This document shows, one piece after another, positions 8,606-19,390 of a stretch of DNA of 64,000 nt. Position 1 is the first letter of the stretch; each line of letters starts with the position of its first letter. Made by a program: the position numbers and the translations under genes. Origin of the DNA: Streptomyces sp. TRM68367 (GTDB lineage: Bacteria > Actinomycetota > Actinomycetes > Streptomycetales > Streptomycetaceae); contig NZ_JACTVI010000004.1 of NCBI RefSeq assembly GCF_014495685.1, forward strand, positions 1-64,000, in the 5' to 3' direction. A model generated the notes under the pieces. It did not search any database. It had not been told where the DNA came from and saw nothing but the letters and a program-made list of their open reading frames with translations.

Positions 8606-8692
8606 CGCGCCCCAAAGGGGCGCGGGGCTGTGCTCGATACGCGGCTCCGCCGAGTGGGCGCGACAAGCCACAACAAACCCGCAGCCGACCAC
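8606..8692. repeat. Streptomyces-type intergenic repeat (GGGGCGCG family)
   Basis: A perfect 8-bp stem CGCGCCCC-AAA-GGGGCGCG is followed by GGGCTGTGCTCGATACGCGG and a GGGCGCGACAAGCC... tail. This resembles a dispersed intergenic repeat I have seen in many Streptomyces genomes. It separates the hpaE RBS from the decarboxylase-fold gene and interrupts the otherwise tight minus-strand array, so it may act as a processing or attenuation site. Confidence 0.6.
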
Positions 8693-8697
8693 GAACC

Positions 8698-9510
8698 TCA
8701 CCCGGCAGACGCCCCCGACGTCCCGCTCTCCAACAGCCGCCCCCCATCCCACACAACCCCGACTTGCCGGTAGTACGCAGCGATCGGCTCCCGAATCTCC
8801 AACCGGCCCAATTCCTCCGTAGGCGCCTCGAACAACTCCAACTCCGCGTCCCCGCACCACGCCTGCCCCGCCTCGAACGAAGCGGCGCCCGACTCGATCA
8901 GCTCATCCAACGCCACTCCCCCGCCCTTCTCGATGGACGGCAACCAGCGATGGTGCGCCATGGGATGCCCATTGACGAACCCGCTGGTCTGCGACGGCCC
9001 GCGCAGGGTGACAACCACCTGCGCGAGACGCCGGTCCGCGGCGGCGAGCGTCGCCCCGAACCGCGCCCCCGCCTCGATCCGCGGAGCGGGCCCGTACGGA
9101 TGCGGCCGCGTCTGATGAATGGACCCGAGCTTCTTCGGATACCCCTGGTGCAGCCCCCGGGCGATCGCGAAGTCCTTGTCGACCCAGATGTAGACACACC
9201 GGGAGTACGTCCGCCCCTGATACCGGCAGCGAACGACCGCGAAGGCCTCCTTGTACTGCGCCCGCACCGGATCGAGCAACTCCTCCCCCGACGCCGAGCA
9301 GGACTGCCAGTCGGCCCAGATCAACGCCACCGCACCGGGATCCTCCTCGGCCAATTCCAGCGGCTCCGGCAACAGTTCCCGCACCCGCGAGGGATCCGTG
9401 CGGTACTCGACGGTCAGCAGATCACCCGAGTACCGCCACGGCGGCGCCGGGATCAGCGACGACGCACCACTGGCCGTCTTGGGATGAAAGTAACCACGGA
9501 CACTGGCCAC
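8698..9510 (-). CDS. acetoacetate decarboxylase-family protein
   Basis: This 270-residue ADC-fold protein has the Schiff-base lysine region intact: HQGYPKKLGS places Lys126/Lys127 where acetoacetate decarboxylase has its catalytic pair. The GTG start has AAGGAG 8 nt upstream. The gene sits between the ferredoxin reductase and the hpaE-like gene, in a cluster that has no HpaF, HpaH or HpaI. It could supply a decarboxylase, hydratase or aldolase-like step on the ring-opened acid; that role is inference. Family assignment is firm, reaction is not. Confidence 0.8.
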   Translation of the reverse strand: MASVRGYFHPKTASGASSLIPAPPWRYSGDLLTVEYRTDPSRVRELLPEPLELAEEDPGAVALIWADWQSCSASGEELLDPVRAQYKEAFAVVRCRYQGRTYSRCVYIWVDKDFAIARGLHQGYPKKLGSIHQTRPHPYGPAPRIEAGARFGATLAAADRRLAQVVVTLRGPSQTSGFVNGHPMAHHRWLPSIEKGGGVALDELIESGAASFEAGQAWCGDAELELFEAPTEELGRLEIREPIAAYYRQVGVVWDGGRLLESGTSGASAG

Positions 9511-9521
9511 TTGGGGACTCC

Positions 9522-10730
9522 TTACACGGTGAGGGCAGGCTGCTTCATGAGCTCGGCGCGGTAACCGGCGGCCCGCGCGACCACGGCCGGACCGCCGAGC
9601 GCGACGACACCGACCAGCTGGCCGCCGGCGTGGTAGCCGGCCAGCACGTCACCGTCCGGGTAGCCGTCCATGACCCGGACGTCGGCGAGCCCCAGACCGG
9701 GCGCGCCGAAGGACTGGAGCCGGAAGTCGTGCTGGTCGCTCCAGAAGGTGGGCAACGGGGCAAACGGCGCCAACTCCGGCCCCGCACCGGCGAGGTGGCC
9801 GACGAGCACCTTCGCGGCGTGCTTGGCGGTGTCGGCCGGGATGGACCAGTGCTCGACGCGGCGGGGCACACCGTCGTAGCGGGCGTTGGGAAAGCGCGCC
9901 ACGTCCCCGACCGCGACCACGTCCGGGCGGCCGCCGGCCCGCAGCTGTTCGTCGGTGCGGACACCGTCGGTCAGGTCGAGGCCGTTGCCGTCCAGCCACT
10001 CGGTGTTGGCGACCGAGCCGACCGACTCCACGACCACGTCGGCGGCCAGCACCCGGCCGTCGTCGAGCACGACGCCGGTGACGTGGTCCCCGCCCTCGAA
10101 CCCGGCGACGCCCGTGCCGAGCGCGAAGCGCACCCCGCGCTGCTCGTGCCGCCTGAGCAGGGCGCTCCCGAGCAGCTCACCGAGCGGGCCGGCCAGGGGC
10201 AGCGGCAGCGGGTCGACGACGGTGACCTCAGCGACGCCGAGCGCCACGGCCGTCGCGGCGACCTCGCAGCCGATGAACCCGGCGCCGACCACGACGACCC
10301 GCGCCCCGGGCCGGGTCAGCGCGCCGCGCAGGGCCTGCGCGTCGTCGAGGGTGCGGACCGTGTGGCGGCCGGCGAGCGGGCCGGGGCAGCGCAGCCGGCG
10401 GGGCCGCATGCCGGTGGCGACGACCAGACCGTCGTACGGCAGCGCCGAGCCGTCGTCGAGTTCGACGGTCCGCTCCGCGAGCCGGGCGGCGGCGACCCTC
10501 GTACCGAGCCGCCACTCGACGTCGGCGACGCTCGCGCGGCGGCGCAGCGCCAGCGACTCGAAGGGGGCCTTGCCGGCCAGGACCTCCTTGGAGAGCGGGG
10601 GCCGGTTGTACGGCATGTGCGGCTCGTCGCCGATCACGGTGATCGCGCCGGTCCAGCCGGCCGCACGCAGCTGCTCGGCGGCGCGCAGGCCGGCCATGGA
10701 GGCGCCGGCCACGACGATGCGGGCGCCCAC
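9522..10730 (-). CDS. FAD-dependent ferredoxin reductase
   Basis: This 402-residue enzyme has two Rossmann folds. One binds FAD (GASMAGLRAAEQL near residue 10) and the other NAD(P)H (VVVGAGFIGCEVAA near the middle). The class motif PYNRPPLSKE is visible, as is the VGDVARFP segment of the second FAD motif. It starts with GTG two bases after the ferredoxin stop. It would pass electrons from NAD(P)H to the neighbouring ferredoxin and thence to the divergently encoded P450. Confidence 0.9.
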   Translation of the reverse strand: MGARIVVAGASMAGLRAAEQLRAAGWTGAITVIGDEPHMPYNRPPLSKEVLAGKAPFESLALRRRASVADVEWRLGTRVAAARLAERTVELDDGSALPYDGLVVATGMRPRRLRCPGPLAGRHTVRTLDDAQALRGALTRPGARVVVVGAGFIGCEVAATAVALGVAEVTVVDPLPLPLAGPLGELLGSALLRRHEQRGVRFALGTGVAGFEGGDHVTGVVLDDGRVLAADVVVESVGSVANTEWLDGNGLDLTDGVRTDEQLRAGGRPDVVAVGDVARFPNARYDGVPRRVEHWSIPADTAKHAAKVLVGHLAGAGPELAPFAPLPTFWSDQHDFRLQSFGAPGLGLADVRVMDGYPDGDVLAGYHAGGQLVGVVALGGPAVVARAAGYRAELMKQPALTV

Positions 10731-10732
10731 GC

Positions 10733-10921
10733 TCAGTCCTCGATCCGGATGGCCTGGAGCGGGCAGACGTCCGCGGCCTCCTCGACCTCGTCGCGCAGCG
10801 CGTCGTCCGGGGCGGAGTCGTGGACCAGGTGGCCGTCGCCACCCATCCGGAAGACGTCGGGGGCCGCGAAGACGCACTGGCCGTGGTCCTGGCACCTGTT
10901 CATGTCGACGACGACCCTCAT
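10733..10921 (-). CDS. ferredoxin, P450-type single-cluster
   Basis: This 62-residue ferredoxin contains CQDHGQC near residue 10 and a single CP near residue 53 (DVCPLQAI). The central cysteine of a 4Fe-4S motif is replaced by His, so a [3Fe-4S] cluster is likely, as in many Streptomyces P450 partners. It is the first gene of the minus-strand array and reads divergently from the GS-P450 pair. An exact GTTTG-N4-CAAAC palindrome lies 20 bp upstream of its ATG. Confidence 0.9.
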   Translation of the reverse strand: MRVVVDMNRCQDHGQCVFAAPDVFRMGGDGHLVHDSAPDDALRDEVEEAADVCPLQAIRIED

Positions 10922-10940
10922 GGCCGGTCCTCCCTGACTC

Positions 10941-10954
10941 GTTTGGCTTCAAAC
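10941..10954. promoter_or_regulatory. putative operator of the catabolic cluster (site 3)
   Basis: GTTTGGCTTCAAAC matches all 10 fixed positions of GTTTG-N4-CAAAC. It lies in the 169-bp divergent promoter region, 20 bp upstream of the ferredoxin start. Confidence 0.65.
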
Positions 10955-11047
10955 AAGATAGGGAGGCGCTCACCCCTGGTCAATGCTTGTCCAGATGGAT
11001 AATTTCCTGGAACCCACCCCTTGCGGGCAGCAGAACCCACCCATACC

Positions 11048-11061
11048 GTTTGGCACCAAAT
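11048..11061. promoter_or_regulatory. putative operator of the catabolic cluster (site 4)
   Basis: GTTTGGCACCAAAT matches 9 of 10 fixed positions of GTTTG-N4-CAAAC. It lies 29 bp upstream of the GTG of the glutamine synthetase-like gene, 107 bp from site 3. One site thus guards each arm of the divergent promoter. Confidence 0.62.
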
Positions 11062-11090
11062 AATTTCGTCCAGCGCCCGAGGAGACTTCG

Positions 11091-12464
11091 GTGAGCGCAT
11101 CCCCCGTACCCGGCCTGCGGCATCACCTGGAGCGGCTTGCCGCCGACGGCGTCGACGTGGTCCGGGTGACCTATCCCGATCTCATCGGCACCGACCGTGC
11201 CCGCGACGTGCTGCTGGACCACCTGCCCGCGGCCTGCGAGCACGGCCTGGCCTTCTGCCGCGCCGTCTACCACACCAGCCCGCAGGGCGACGTCGTCCCC
11301 GTCTCCGGCGGCCTCGACGCCGGTCTGCCCGACATCACCGTGCGCCCGGACCTCGACACGCTCGCCGTCCTGCCGTGGGAGTCCGGCGTCGCCACCTGCC
11401 TCGGTGACGTCACCGACCCGGCGACCGGGCTGCCCGCGCCCGAGTCGCCCCGCGATCTGCTGCGCGCAGTCCTCGACCGGTGTGCCGGGCACGGGCTGCG
11501 CCCGGTGGTCGGCCCCGAGCTGGAGTACTACCTGTGTGACGCCGATCCGGCCGGTCCCACCGGCTGGCGCCGTTACGCGCCGGCCCCCGGTGTCGTCTAC
11601 ACGGCGGGCCTGCGCGCCGACGGCGACAACCACCTGCTGCGCACCCTGCGCCTGCTGCGGGACATGAACATCGGCGTGATCAGCGGCAACCACGAGTTCG
11701 ACGGCGGCCAGTTCGAGATCAACCTCTCCCACTCCGGCGCGCTGTCGGCCGCCGACCGGGCCTTCCGCTTCAAGGCGTCGGTCAAGGAGCTGGCCCGCCG
11801 GGAGGGCAGGCTCGCCACGTTCATGGCCAAGCCGTTCAACGACGCCGGCGGCTCCGGCTTCCACCTGCACCTGTCCTGCGACACCGCCGCAGGCGAGGGC
11901 GGCGACGGAGGCGGCAATGCCTTCGACGACCCGTCGGCCCCGTACGGCCTGTCCGCCACCGCCCGGCACGCCGTGGCCGGAGTCCTCGCGCACGCGCCCG
12001 CCCTGGCCGCGCTGGCCAACCCGACGGTCAACTCGTACAAGCGGTTCGGGCCGGACACCCTCGCCCCCTGGCTGATCGACTGGGGCCTGGACAACCGAAG
12101 CGCCATGGTCCGCGTCCCGCCCGAGCGCGGGTCCGGTGCCCGCCTCGAACTGCGCCTGGGCGACGCCAGCGCCAACCCGTACCTGCTGATCGCCGGCACG
12201 ATCGCCGCGGCCCTGCTGGGCATCCTGGCCGGCGAGGAGCCGCCCGCCCCGCTGGAGGGCTACGGCTACGACACCGCGCGGGCGGCCGTGCTGCCGACGA
12301 CGCTGGCCGCAGCCCTGGACGCGCTGGAGGCGGACACCGCCCTGACAGACGCGCTCGGCAAGGACTTCACCTCCTCCTACCTCTCCTACAAGCGCGACGA
12401 GGTCGAACGCTTCGGGCGGCACGTCACCGACTGGGAGTTCACCGAGTACGCCTACCACCTGTGA
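11091..12464 (+). CDS. glutamine synthetase-like gamma-glutamyl-amine ligase
   Basis: This 457-residue protein belongs to the GlnA/PuuA fold. ATP- and metal-binding blocks are visible: GPELEYYL, GNHEFDGGQFEINLSH, GGSGFHLHLS, NPTVNSYKRFG and RLELRLGDASANPY. The N-terminal domain is shorter than in housekeeping GS, and the gene sits with P450, PuuC and PuuD homologues. It more likely gamma-glutamylates an amine, like PuuA, GlnA3/GlnA4 or the aniline-cluster GS-like proteins, than ammonia. GTG is preceded by GAGGAG 6 nt upstream. Amine identity is unknown. Confidence 0.85.
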   Translation: MSASPVPGLRHHLERLAADGVDVVRVTYPDLIGTDRARDVLLDHLPAACEHGLAFCRAVYHTSPQGDVVPVSGGLDAGLPDITVRPDLDTLAVLPWESGVATCLGDVTDPATGLPAPESPRDLLRAVLDRCAGHGLRPVVGPELEYYLCDADPAGPTGWRRYAPAPGVVYTAGLRADGDNHLLRTLRLLRDMNIGVISGNHEFDGGQFEINLSHSGALSAADRAFRFKASVKELARREGRLATFMAKPFNDAGGSGFHLHLSCDTAAGEGGDGGGNAFDDPSAPYGLSATARHAVAGVLAHAPALAALANPTVNSYKRFGPDTLAPWLIDWGLDNRSAMVRVPPERGSGARLELRLGDASANPYLLIAGTIAAALLGILAGEEPPAPLEGYGYDTARAAVLPTTLAAALDALEADTALTDALGKDFTSSYLSYKRDEVERFGRHVTDWEFTEYAYHL

Positions 12465-12480
12465 CGACTGGGAGCCACCG

Positions 12481-13767
12481 ATGACGACCGAGACCCCGGC
12501 TGCCGCCGTGCACGAACCGATGCCCCTGGCGGACGTCGACCTCACCGACCTGGACCACTTCACCGACGGGGTCACGCCCTGGCGGATGTTCCACACGCTG
12601 CGCCACGAGGACCCCGTGCACTGGCAGCCGGAGCCGGCGCCCAACTCCGGTTTCTGGGCGCTGACCCGGCACGCGGACATCGCCCGCGTCGACCGTGACC
12701 CGGAGACGTTCACCTCCACGAGGTTCGTCAACCTCGAAGAGGTCGACGACGACCAGATCAAGAAACGCGCCTCGATCCTGGAGCTGGACGGAGTCCGTCA
12801 CCGCGCCCTGCGCAGCCTGCTGCAGCGGCAGTTCGGCGCTAGCGTGATCAACAGCTACGCCGACTTCCTGCGCGGCCTGACCGCGACGACCCTGGACGCG
12901 GCCCTGGCCAAGGGCACGTTCGACTTCGTCCAGGAGGTCTCGGCGGACTTCCCGATCAACGTCCTGGCCCGGCTGCTGGACGTGCCGCCAGAGGACAACC
13001 GGCAGCTCATCGACTGGGGCAACCGGATCATCGGCCACACCGACCCCGACTACGCGGACGTGCTGCTGCACAGCGAGGAGAGCGAGCAGTACCGCGACCT
13101 GCCGTTCCGCTCCCCCGCCTCACTCGAAGTCTTCGCCTACGGCCGGGAGCTGGCGCGGCAGCGGCGCGGCGGCGACGGCACCGACCTGGTGTCCCGGCTG
13201 GTCAACACCACCCCGCGCGACGGCGTCCCGCTCTCCCCGCAGGACTTCGACAACTACTTCCTCCTGCTGGTCGTGGCCGGCAACGAGACCACCCGGCACA
13301 CCATCACCCACTCCATGCTGGCCCTCATCGAGCACCCCGAGCAGCTGGCCCGCCTGCGGGAGGATCCCTCGCTCATCCCCACGGCCGTGGAGGAGTTCCT
13401 GCGCTGGGCCTCCCCCGTCTACCACTTCCGGCGCACCGCCACCCGGGACGTCGAACTCGGCGGCAAGCACATCAGGGAGGGCGACAAGGTCGTCATGTGG
13501 TTCGCGTCCGGCAACCGCGACGAGGAGGTCTTCGGCAGCCCGTACGACTTCGACGTCGCCCGCGCCGGCAACGACCACGTCACCTTCGGCAAGGGCAGCC
13601 CTCACCTGTGCCTGGGTAACCTGCTCGCCCGCACCGAGATCCGCATCATGTTCGAGGAGCTGATCCCGCGCCTGGCCGGCATCCGCCTCGCCGGTGACGT
13701 GCCCCGCGTCCGCTCCAACTTCGTCAACGGCATCAAGAAGCTGCCCGTGGAGGTCACCCTCGCCTGA
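12481..13767 (+). CDS. cytochrome P450
   Basis: This 428-residue soluble bacterial P450 has the I-helix oxygen-activation motif AGNETT, the K-helix ExxR (EEFLR) and the heme loop FGKGSPHLCLG with the cysteine ligand. The loop is one residue longer than the usual FGxGxHxCxG, similar to the CYP124/125/142 group. It starts 16 bp after the GS-like ligase, so the two are almost certainly cotranscribed. Its electron donors are probably the divergent ferredoxin and reductase. It may hydroxylate or N-dealkylate the gamma-glutamylated substrate; the target is inferred. Confidence 0.93.
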   Translation: MTTETPAAAVHEPMPLADVDLTDLDHFTDGVTPWRMFHTLRHEDPVHWQPEPAPNSGFWALTRHADIARVDRDPETFTSTRFVNLEEVDDDQIKKRASILELDGVRHRALRSLLQRQFGASVINSYADFLRGLTATTLDAALAKGTFDFVQEVSADFPINVLARLLDVPPEDNRQLIDWGNRIIGHTDPDYADVLLHSEESEQYRDLPFRSPASLEVFAYGRELARQRRGGDGTDLVSRLVNTTPRDGVPLSPQDFDNYFLLLVVAGNETTRHTITHSMLALIEHPEQLARLREDPSLIPTAVEEFLRWASPVYHFRRTATRDVELGGKHIREGDKVVMWFASGNRDEEVFGSPYDFDVARAGNDHVTFGKGSPHLCLGNLLARTEIRIMFEELIPRLAGIRLAGDVPRVRSNFVNGIKKLPVEVTLA

Positions 13768-13880
13768 GCCCAGCACGTCCTTGCGCGCGGCCGGCCACGC
13801 CTCGCCCGATGCCACCCGGGGCAGGTCTCCCTCCTCGGTCGTCCCGGCTCTTTCCACTGTCGTCGTGCCGGTCCTGCTCC

Positions 13881-14890
13881 TCATGCTTCTGCGTTCGCGC
13901 CTGCGTGGCCAGGCGTGACGGTCAGCCGGAGGCGGTCGGCCGCTCCGCTTCCGGACCCGGAGTGTGCGGTGTGGCCGCCGGGCTGCCCCGCCGCCGGGGT
14001 CTCGGGCGGATAGAACTGGGCGTACCAGCGGCGCAAGGCCTTGATCCCCTTCTCGTGCGGGAGCAGCACGGGGCGCGGCTGGTGGATCTTGTGGTCCCAG
14101 ATCCGGACCTCCTCGCGGACCTCGCCCAGGGCCTCCGCGCGGAAGACGAGCTTGAGGGCGGGCGTCAGGAACGGCAGCCGGGACGGCTTGCGGACGTAGT
14201 AGAGCATCCGCATCTCGCTGGTGCGGTCGTCGACCGGGGTGGTGAGGGCGACGGCGGTCACCGAGATGACGGGGCCGTGGGAGCGGACCACCATGACGCC
14301 CGGGCCGTACATGAACGCGTCGAAGGTGTTGTCGATGTCCCAGCCGAGGACGCGCCGCCGGATCCGGCCGCGGACCTCGGCGAAGGGGCCGTCCGTCCGC
14401 CAGTCCTGGACGGGGGGGCTCGCTCTGGCCGTGGATGAAGTGGAAGTACGACTCGTCGACGATGTTCTCGCGCATCTCCTGGACGTGGACACGCGCCCGG
14501 CAGGTGTCGTCGACCGGCCGGGCGAAGCCCCTCGATCCCGCGTCCGGGGTCTCCGGCACCTCCTAGGACGGCTCACCCGGCCCGGTGTGGAGGAAGATCA
14601 GCCCGCTGTGCTCACGGACCGGGAAGCCGCCGAGGGACACCTTCGGGGCCCGGACCGCGAACGGCGCCTGGACGCACCGGCCGTCCGCGCCGAACCGCCA
14701 CCCGTGGAAGGGGCACTCCACGGCGCCGTCCACGACCTTGCCTCCGACGCCGAGGTGCGCGCCGTAGTGCGGGCAGTGCACGTCCCGCACGGCGGGCCGG
14801 CCGTCCGCTCCCCGGAAGGCGATCAGGGCCCGCCCGAAGTAGTGCAGGCTGAGCAGCCCGGCGTCCGGGAATATCGCATCCGGCACTGCA
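13881..14890 (-). pseudogene. Rieske non-heme iron oxygenase, disrupted
   Basis: The first part encodes a Rieske domain with both ligand pairs, CPHYGAHLG and CPFHGWRF, and ends at a stop at 14563. A second frame begins at 14559 with a KshA-like catalytic segment (MRENIVDESYFHFIHGQ, carrying the iron histidines). It then runs into a run of seven Gs on the plus strand (about 14407-14413), after which the rest of the catalytic domain continues in a third frame (WDIDNTFDAFMYGPGVMVV to WYAQFYPPE). The normal N-terminal 25-40 residues are also missing. Two or three lesions make it non-functional unless the G-run is a sequencing error. Confidence 0.8.
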
Positions 14891-14935
14891 TGCCGGTCGG
14901 CCGCGCCCGGCCTCGTCGGCCGGGTACGGTGGCGG

Positions 14936-15745
14936 TCACGCCGGACCGCTGCCGGTGGCGGCTGCCGCTGGGGCCCGTCGCAGGGGAAGCAGCGTCTGGA
15001 CGGGCTCGTTGGCAAGGAAGTCGAGAATGATGCGGTTGACCTCCGCGGGCTTCTCCATGAGCAGCGCATGAGAGGTTCCGGGGACGACGGCCAGTTCGGA
15101 GCCGGGGATCGCGCGATAGAGGGCGACCGTGTGCTCGAGCGTGATCAGGTCGTCGTCTCCGACGAGGACGAGGGTGGGCGCTCCGATACGGGCCAGGTCC
15201 TCCTCGGGGATGGTCGGCTGGGTGCGGAACATGTCGGTCAGCTTGCCCATGACGACCGGCCAGTGGTCGGCACCGTCGGGCGACGTGGCTTCGTACGCCT
15301 GACGGAACATCGCCAGGTCGGGGGCATCGGGCGTCACGTGATCGAGCATCTCCGGCGCCGCACCGCTCTGCGGACCCGGGAGGAAGCTGGCACCCATGGC
15401 CACGACCTTGCGGACCAGGTCGGGGCGGGCGATGGCGACGAGCAGGGCGACGACCCCGCCGTCGCTCCATCCGACGAGATGGGCAGGACCGCCGACGACC
15501 GACTCGATGAAGGCGACGGTGTCGTCGGCCATGTCCTGATAGGAGAGCGGTCCCTCGACGTCGGGCGTGTGCCCGTGCCCGCGGCGCTCCGGAAGGAAGA
15601 CGCGGTACCTCGCCGCGAAGTCGGTTCGCTGGGCCGCCCACGTCTCGTTCGTGCAGAGGCCGCCGTGCAGGAGGAGCAACGGGTCACCGGCGCCTTCGGC
15701 CTCGTACCACATCCTGACCCAGCGGAGTTCCACGTAGTCGCCCAT
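14936..15745 (-). CDS. alpha/beta-fold hydrolase
   Basis: This 269-residue hydrolase has the oxyanion region LLLLHGGLC, the nucleophile elbow GWSDGG (Ser), an acid candidate in VGDDDLIT and the catalytic His in GTSHALLMEKP. The ATG at 15745 has AAGG 7 nt upstream and begins MGDYVELRW. The substrate is not evident. It sits upstream of the broken Rieske gene on the same strand and may be a leftover of the same pathway. Confidence 0.85.
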   Translation of the reverse strand: MGDYVELRWVRMWYEAEGAGDPLLLLHGGLCTNETWAAQRTDFAARYRVFLPERRGHGHTPDVEGPLSYQDMADDTVAFIESVVGGPAHLVGWSDGGVVALLVAIARPDLVRKVVAMGASFLPGPQSGAAPEMLDHVTPDAPDLAMFRQAYEATSPDGADHWPVVMGKLTDMFRTQPTIPEEDLARIGAPTLVLVGDDDLITLEHTVALYRAIPGSELAVVPGTSHALLMEKPAEVNRIILDFLANEPVQTLLPLRRAPAAAATGSGPA

Positions 15746-15911
15746 GATCCAGCCTTTCCGGAACGCCCCCTTCACGGTCAGTCTCCGCCGCCGACTGAAT
15801 GACCTGCGATGTGAGAGAGCACTGCTGTCGAATGAGTGAGCTATGACCTGGCTCGCGTTTCACCCTTGAACATGACAAAGCACCCCTCCATCGTGACACA
15901 AAAAACTTTGG

Positions 15912-15940
15912 CCGTTCGTTTTATTGAACCGTTCGTGTTT
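15912..15940 (+). promoter_or_regulatory. direct repeat upstream of furA, candidate FurA operator/promoter
   Basis: CCGTTCGTTTT and CCGTTCGTGTTT are spaced 17 bp start to start in an AT-richer stretch, and end 20 bp before the furA ATG. FurA-type repressors of catalase-peroxidase genes are known to autoregulate from this position in Streptomyces. The gene lacks a good ribosome site, so the transcript may be nearly leaderless. Confidence 0.45.
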
Positions 15941-15960
15941 GTGCGGGTAGGTTGTGCGCC

Positions 15961-18653
<2,693 letters not shown>

Positions 18654-18668
18654 TCACGTAGAGCCCGG

Positions 18669-18704
18669 ACGTCCCGGCCGGCCCGAAGGGGCTGGCCGGG
18701 ACGT
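18669..18704. terminator. hairpin terminator between katG and the GT2 relic
   Basis: A 16-bp stem with one mismatch (ACGTCCCGGCCGGCCC against GGGCTGGCCGGGACGT) closes a GAAG loop. It is placed between convergent genes and probably serves katG. Confidence 0.75.
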
Positions 18705-18729
18705 TGCCGTTTCCTGAGCCCGTCGGCCG

Positions 18730-19390
18730 TCAGCCGTCCACGCGGGCGGCGAGCAGGGCGCGGACCGCCTCGACGGCGGGGCCAGGTCGTAGGCGAGGAG
18801 GGTCTCCTCGGCGCCGAAGAACGGCAGCCGGTGGTAGCCGCCCGCGTCGAGGTAGGCGGTGCGGCGGGCGACGGCGGCGCAGCCGAGGAAGCCGAGGACC
18901 GAGGTACCGGGCAGGTCGTCGGCCCCTCCCAAGGGCGAGGCGGCGAGGACGTCGTTGAGCGGGTCCGGGGTGTTGCCGGGGCCGACGAGCGTGCGGGCGG
19001 CGAGCAGGCCGAGCCGCGGGTGGGCATCCAGCAGTCGTGCCGCGGTGTCCAGGGCGCCCGGCTCCCACCAGGAGTCGTCGTCGCTGAACGCCACGTACGG
19101 GGTGGACAGGGCGCGTACGCCGGCGTTGCGGGCGAGGGCTCCGCGGCTGGCGGGCAGGGCGAGCACGCGGACGTCGGGGTAGCGGCGAGCCAGCAGGGTG
19201 CGGGTGCCGTCGGTGGACGCGTTGTCGGCCACGAGGACGGGCGGGCGCTCCGGCAGGGCGAGCAGGTGGTCGAGGGTGGCGGCGAGGGTGGCGGCGCGGT
19301 TCCGGGTGGCGATGACGACGCCGTCGTCGGCTGCGCTCGGTGGGGGTAGGCGGCTGTCATCCGCTCGCGGACGACGGGCTTGCCGGTCAC
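18730..19390 (-). pseudogene. family 2 glycosyltransferase, frameshifted
   Basis: A GTG at 19390 overlaps the upstream glycosyltransferase stop as GTGA and starts VTGKPVVRERMTAAYPHRA. The GT-A core (VVIATRNRAATL, VADNASTDG, YVAFSDDDSWWEPGAL, FFGAEETLLAYDLAP) continues in a different frame. The final AVEAVRALLAARVDG is in a third frame after a shift near 18780, and much of the usual C-terminal region is gone. The DDD metal motif is intact, but two frameshifts argue for a dead gene, or for indel errors in the sequence. Confidence 0.7.

Noticed and set aside
10980..12761. 593-residue minus-strand frame over the GS-like gene
   Set aside because: Runs antisense through all the GS motifs and has Val/Gly/Arg bias without recognisable domains.
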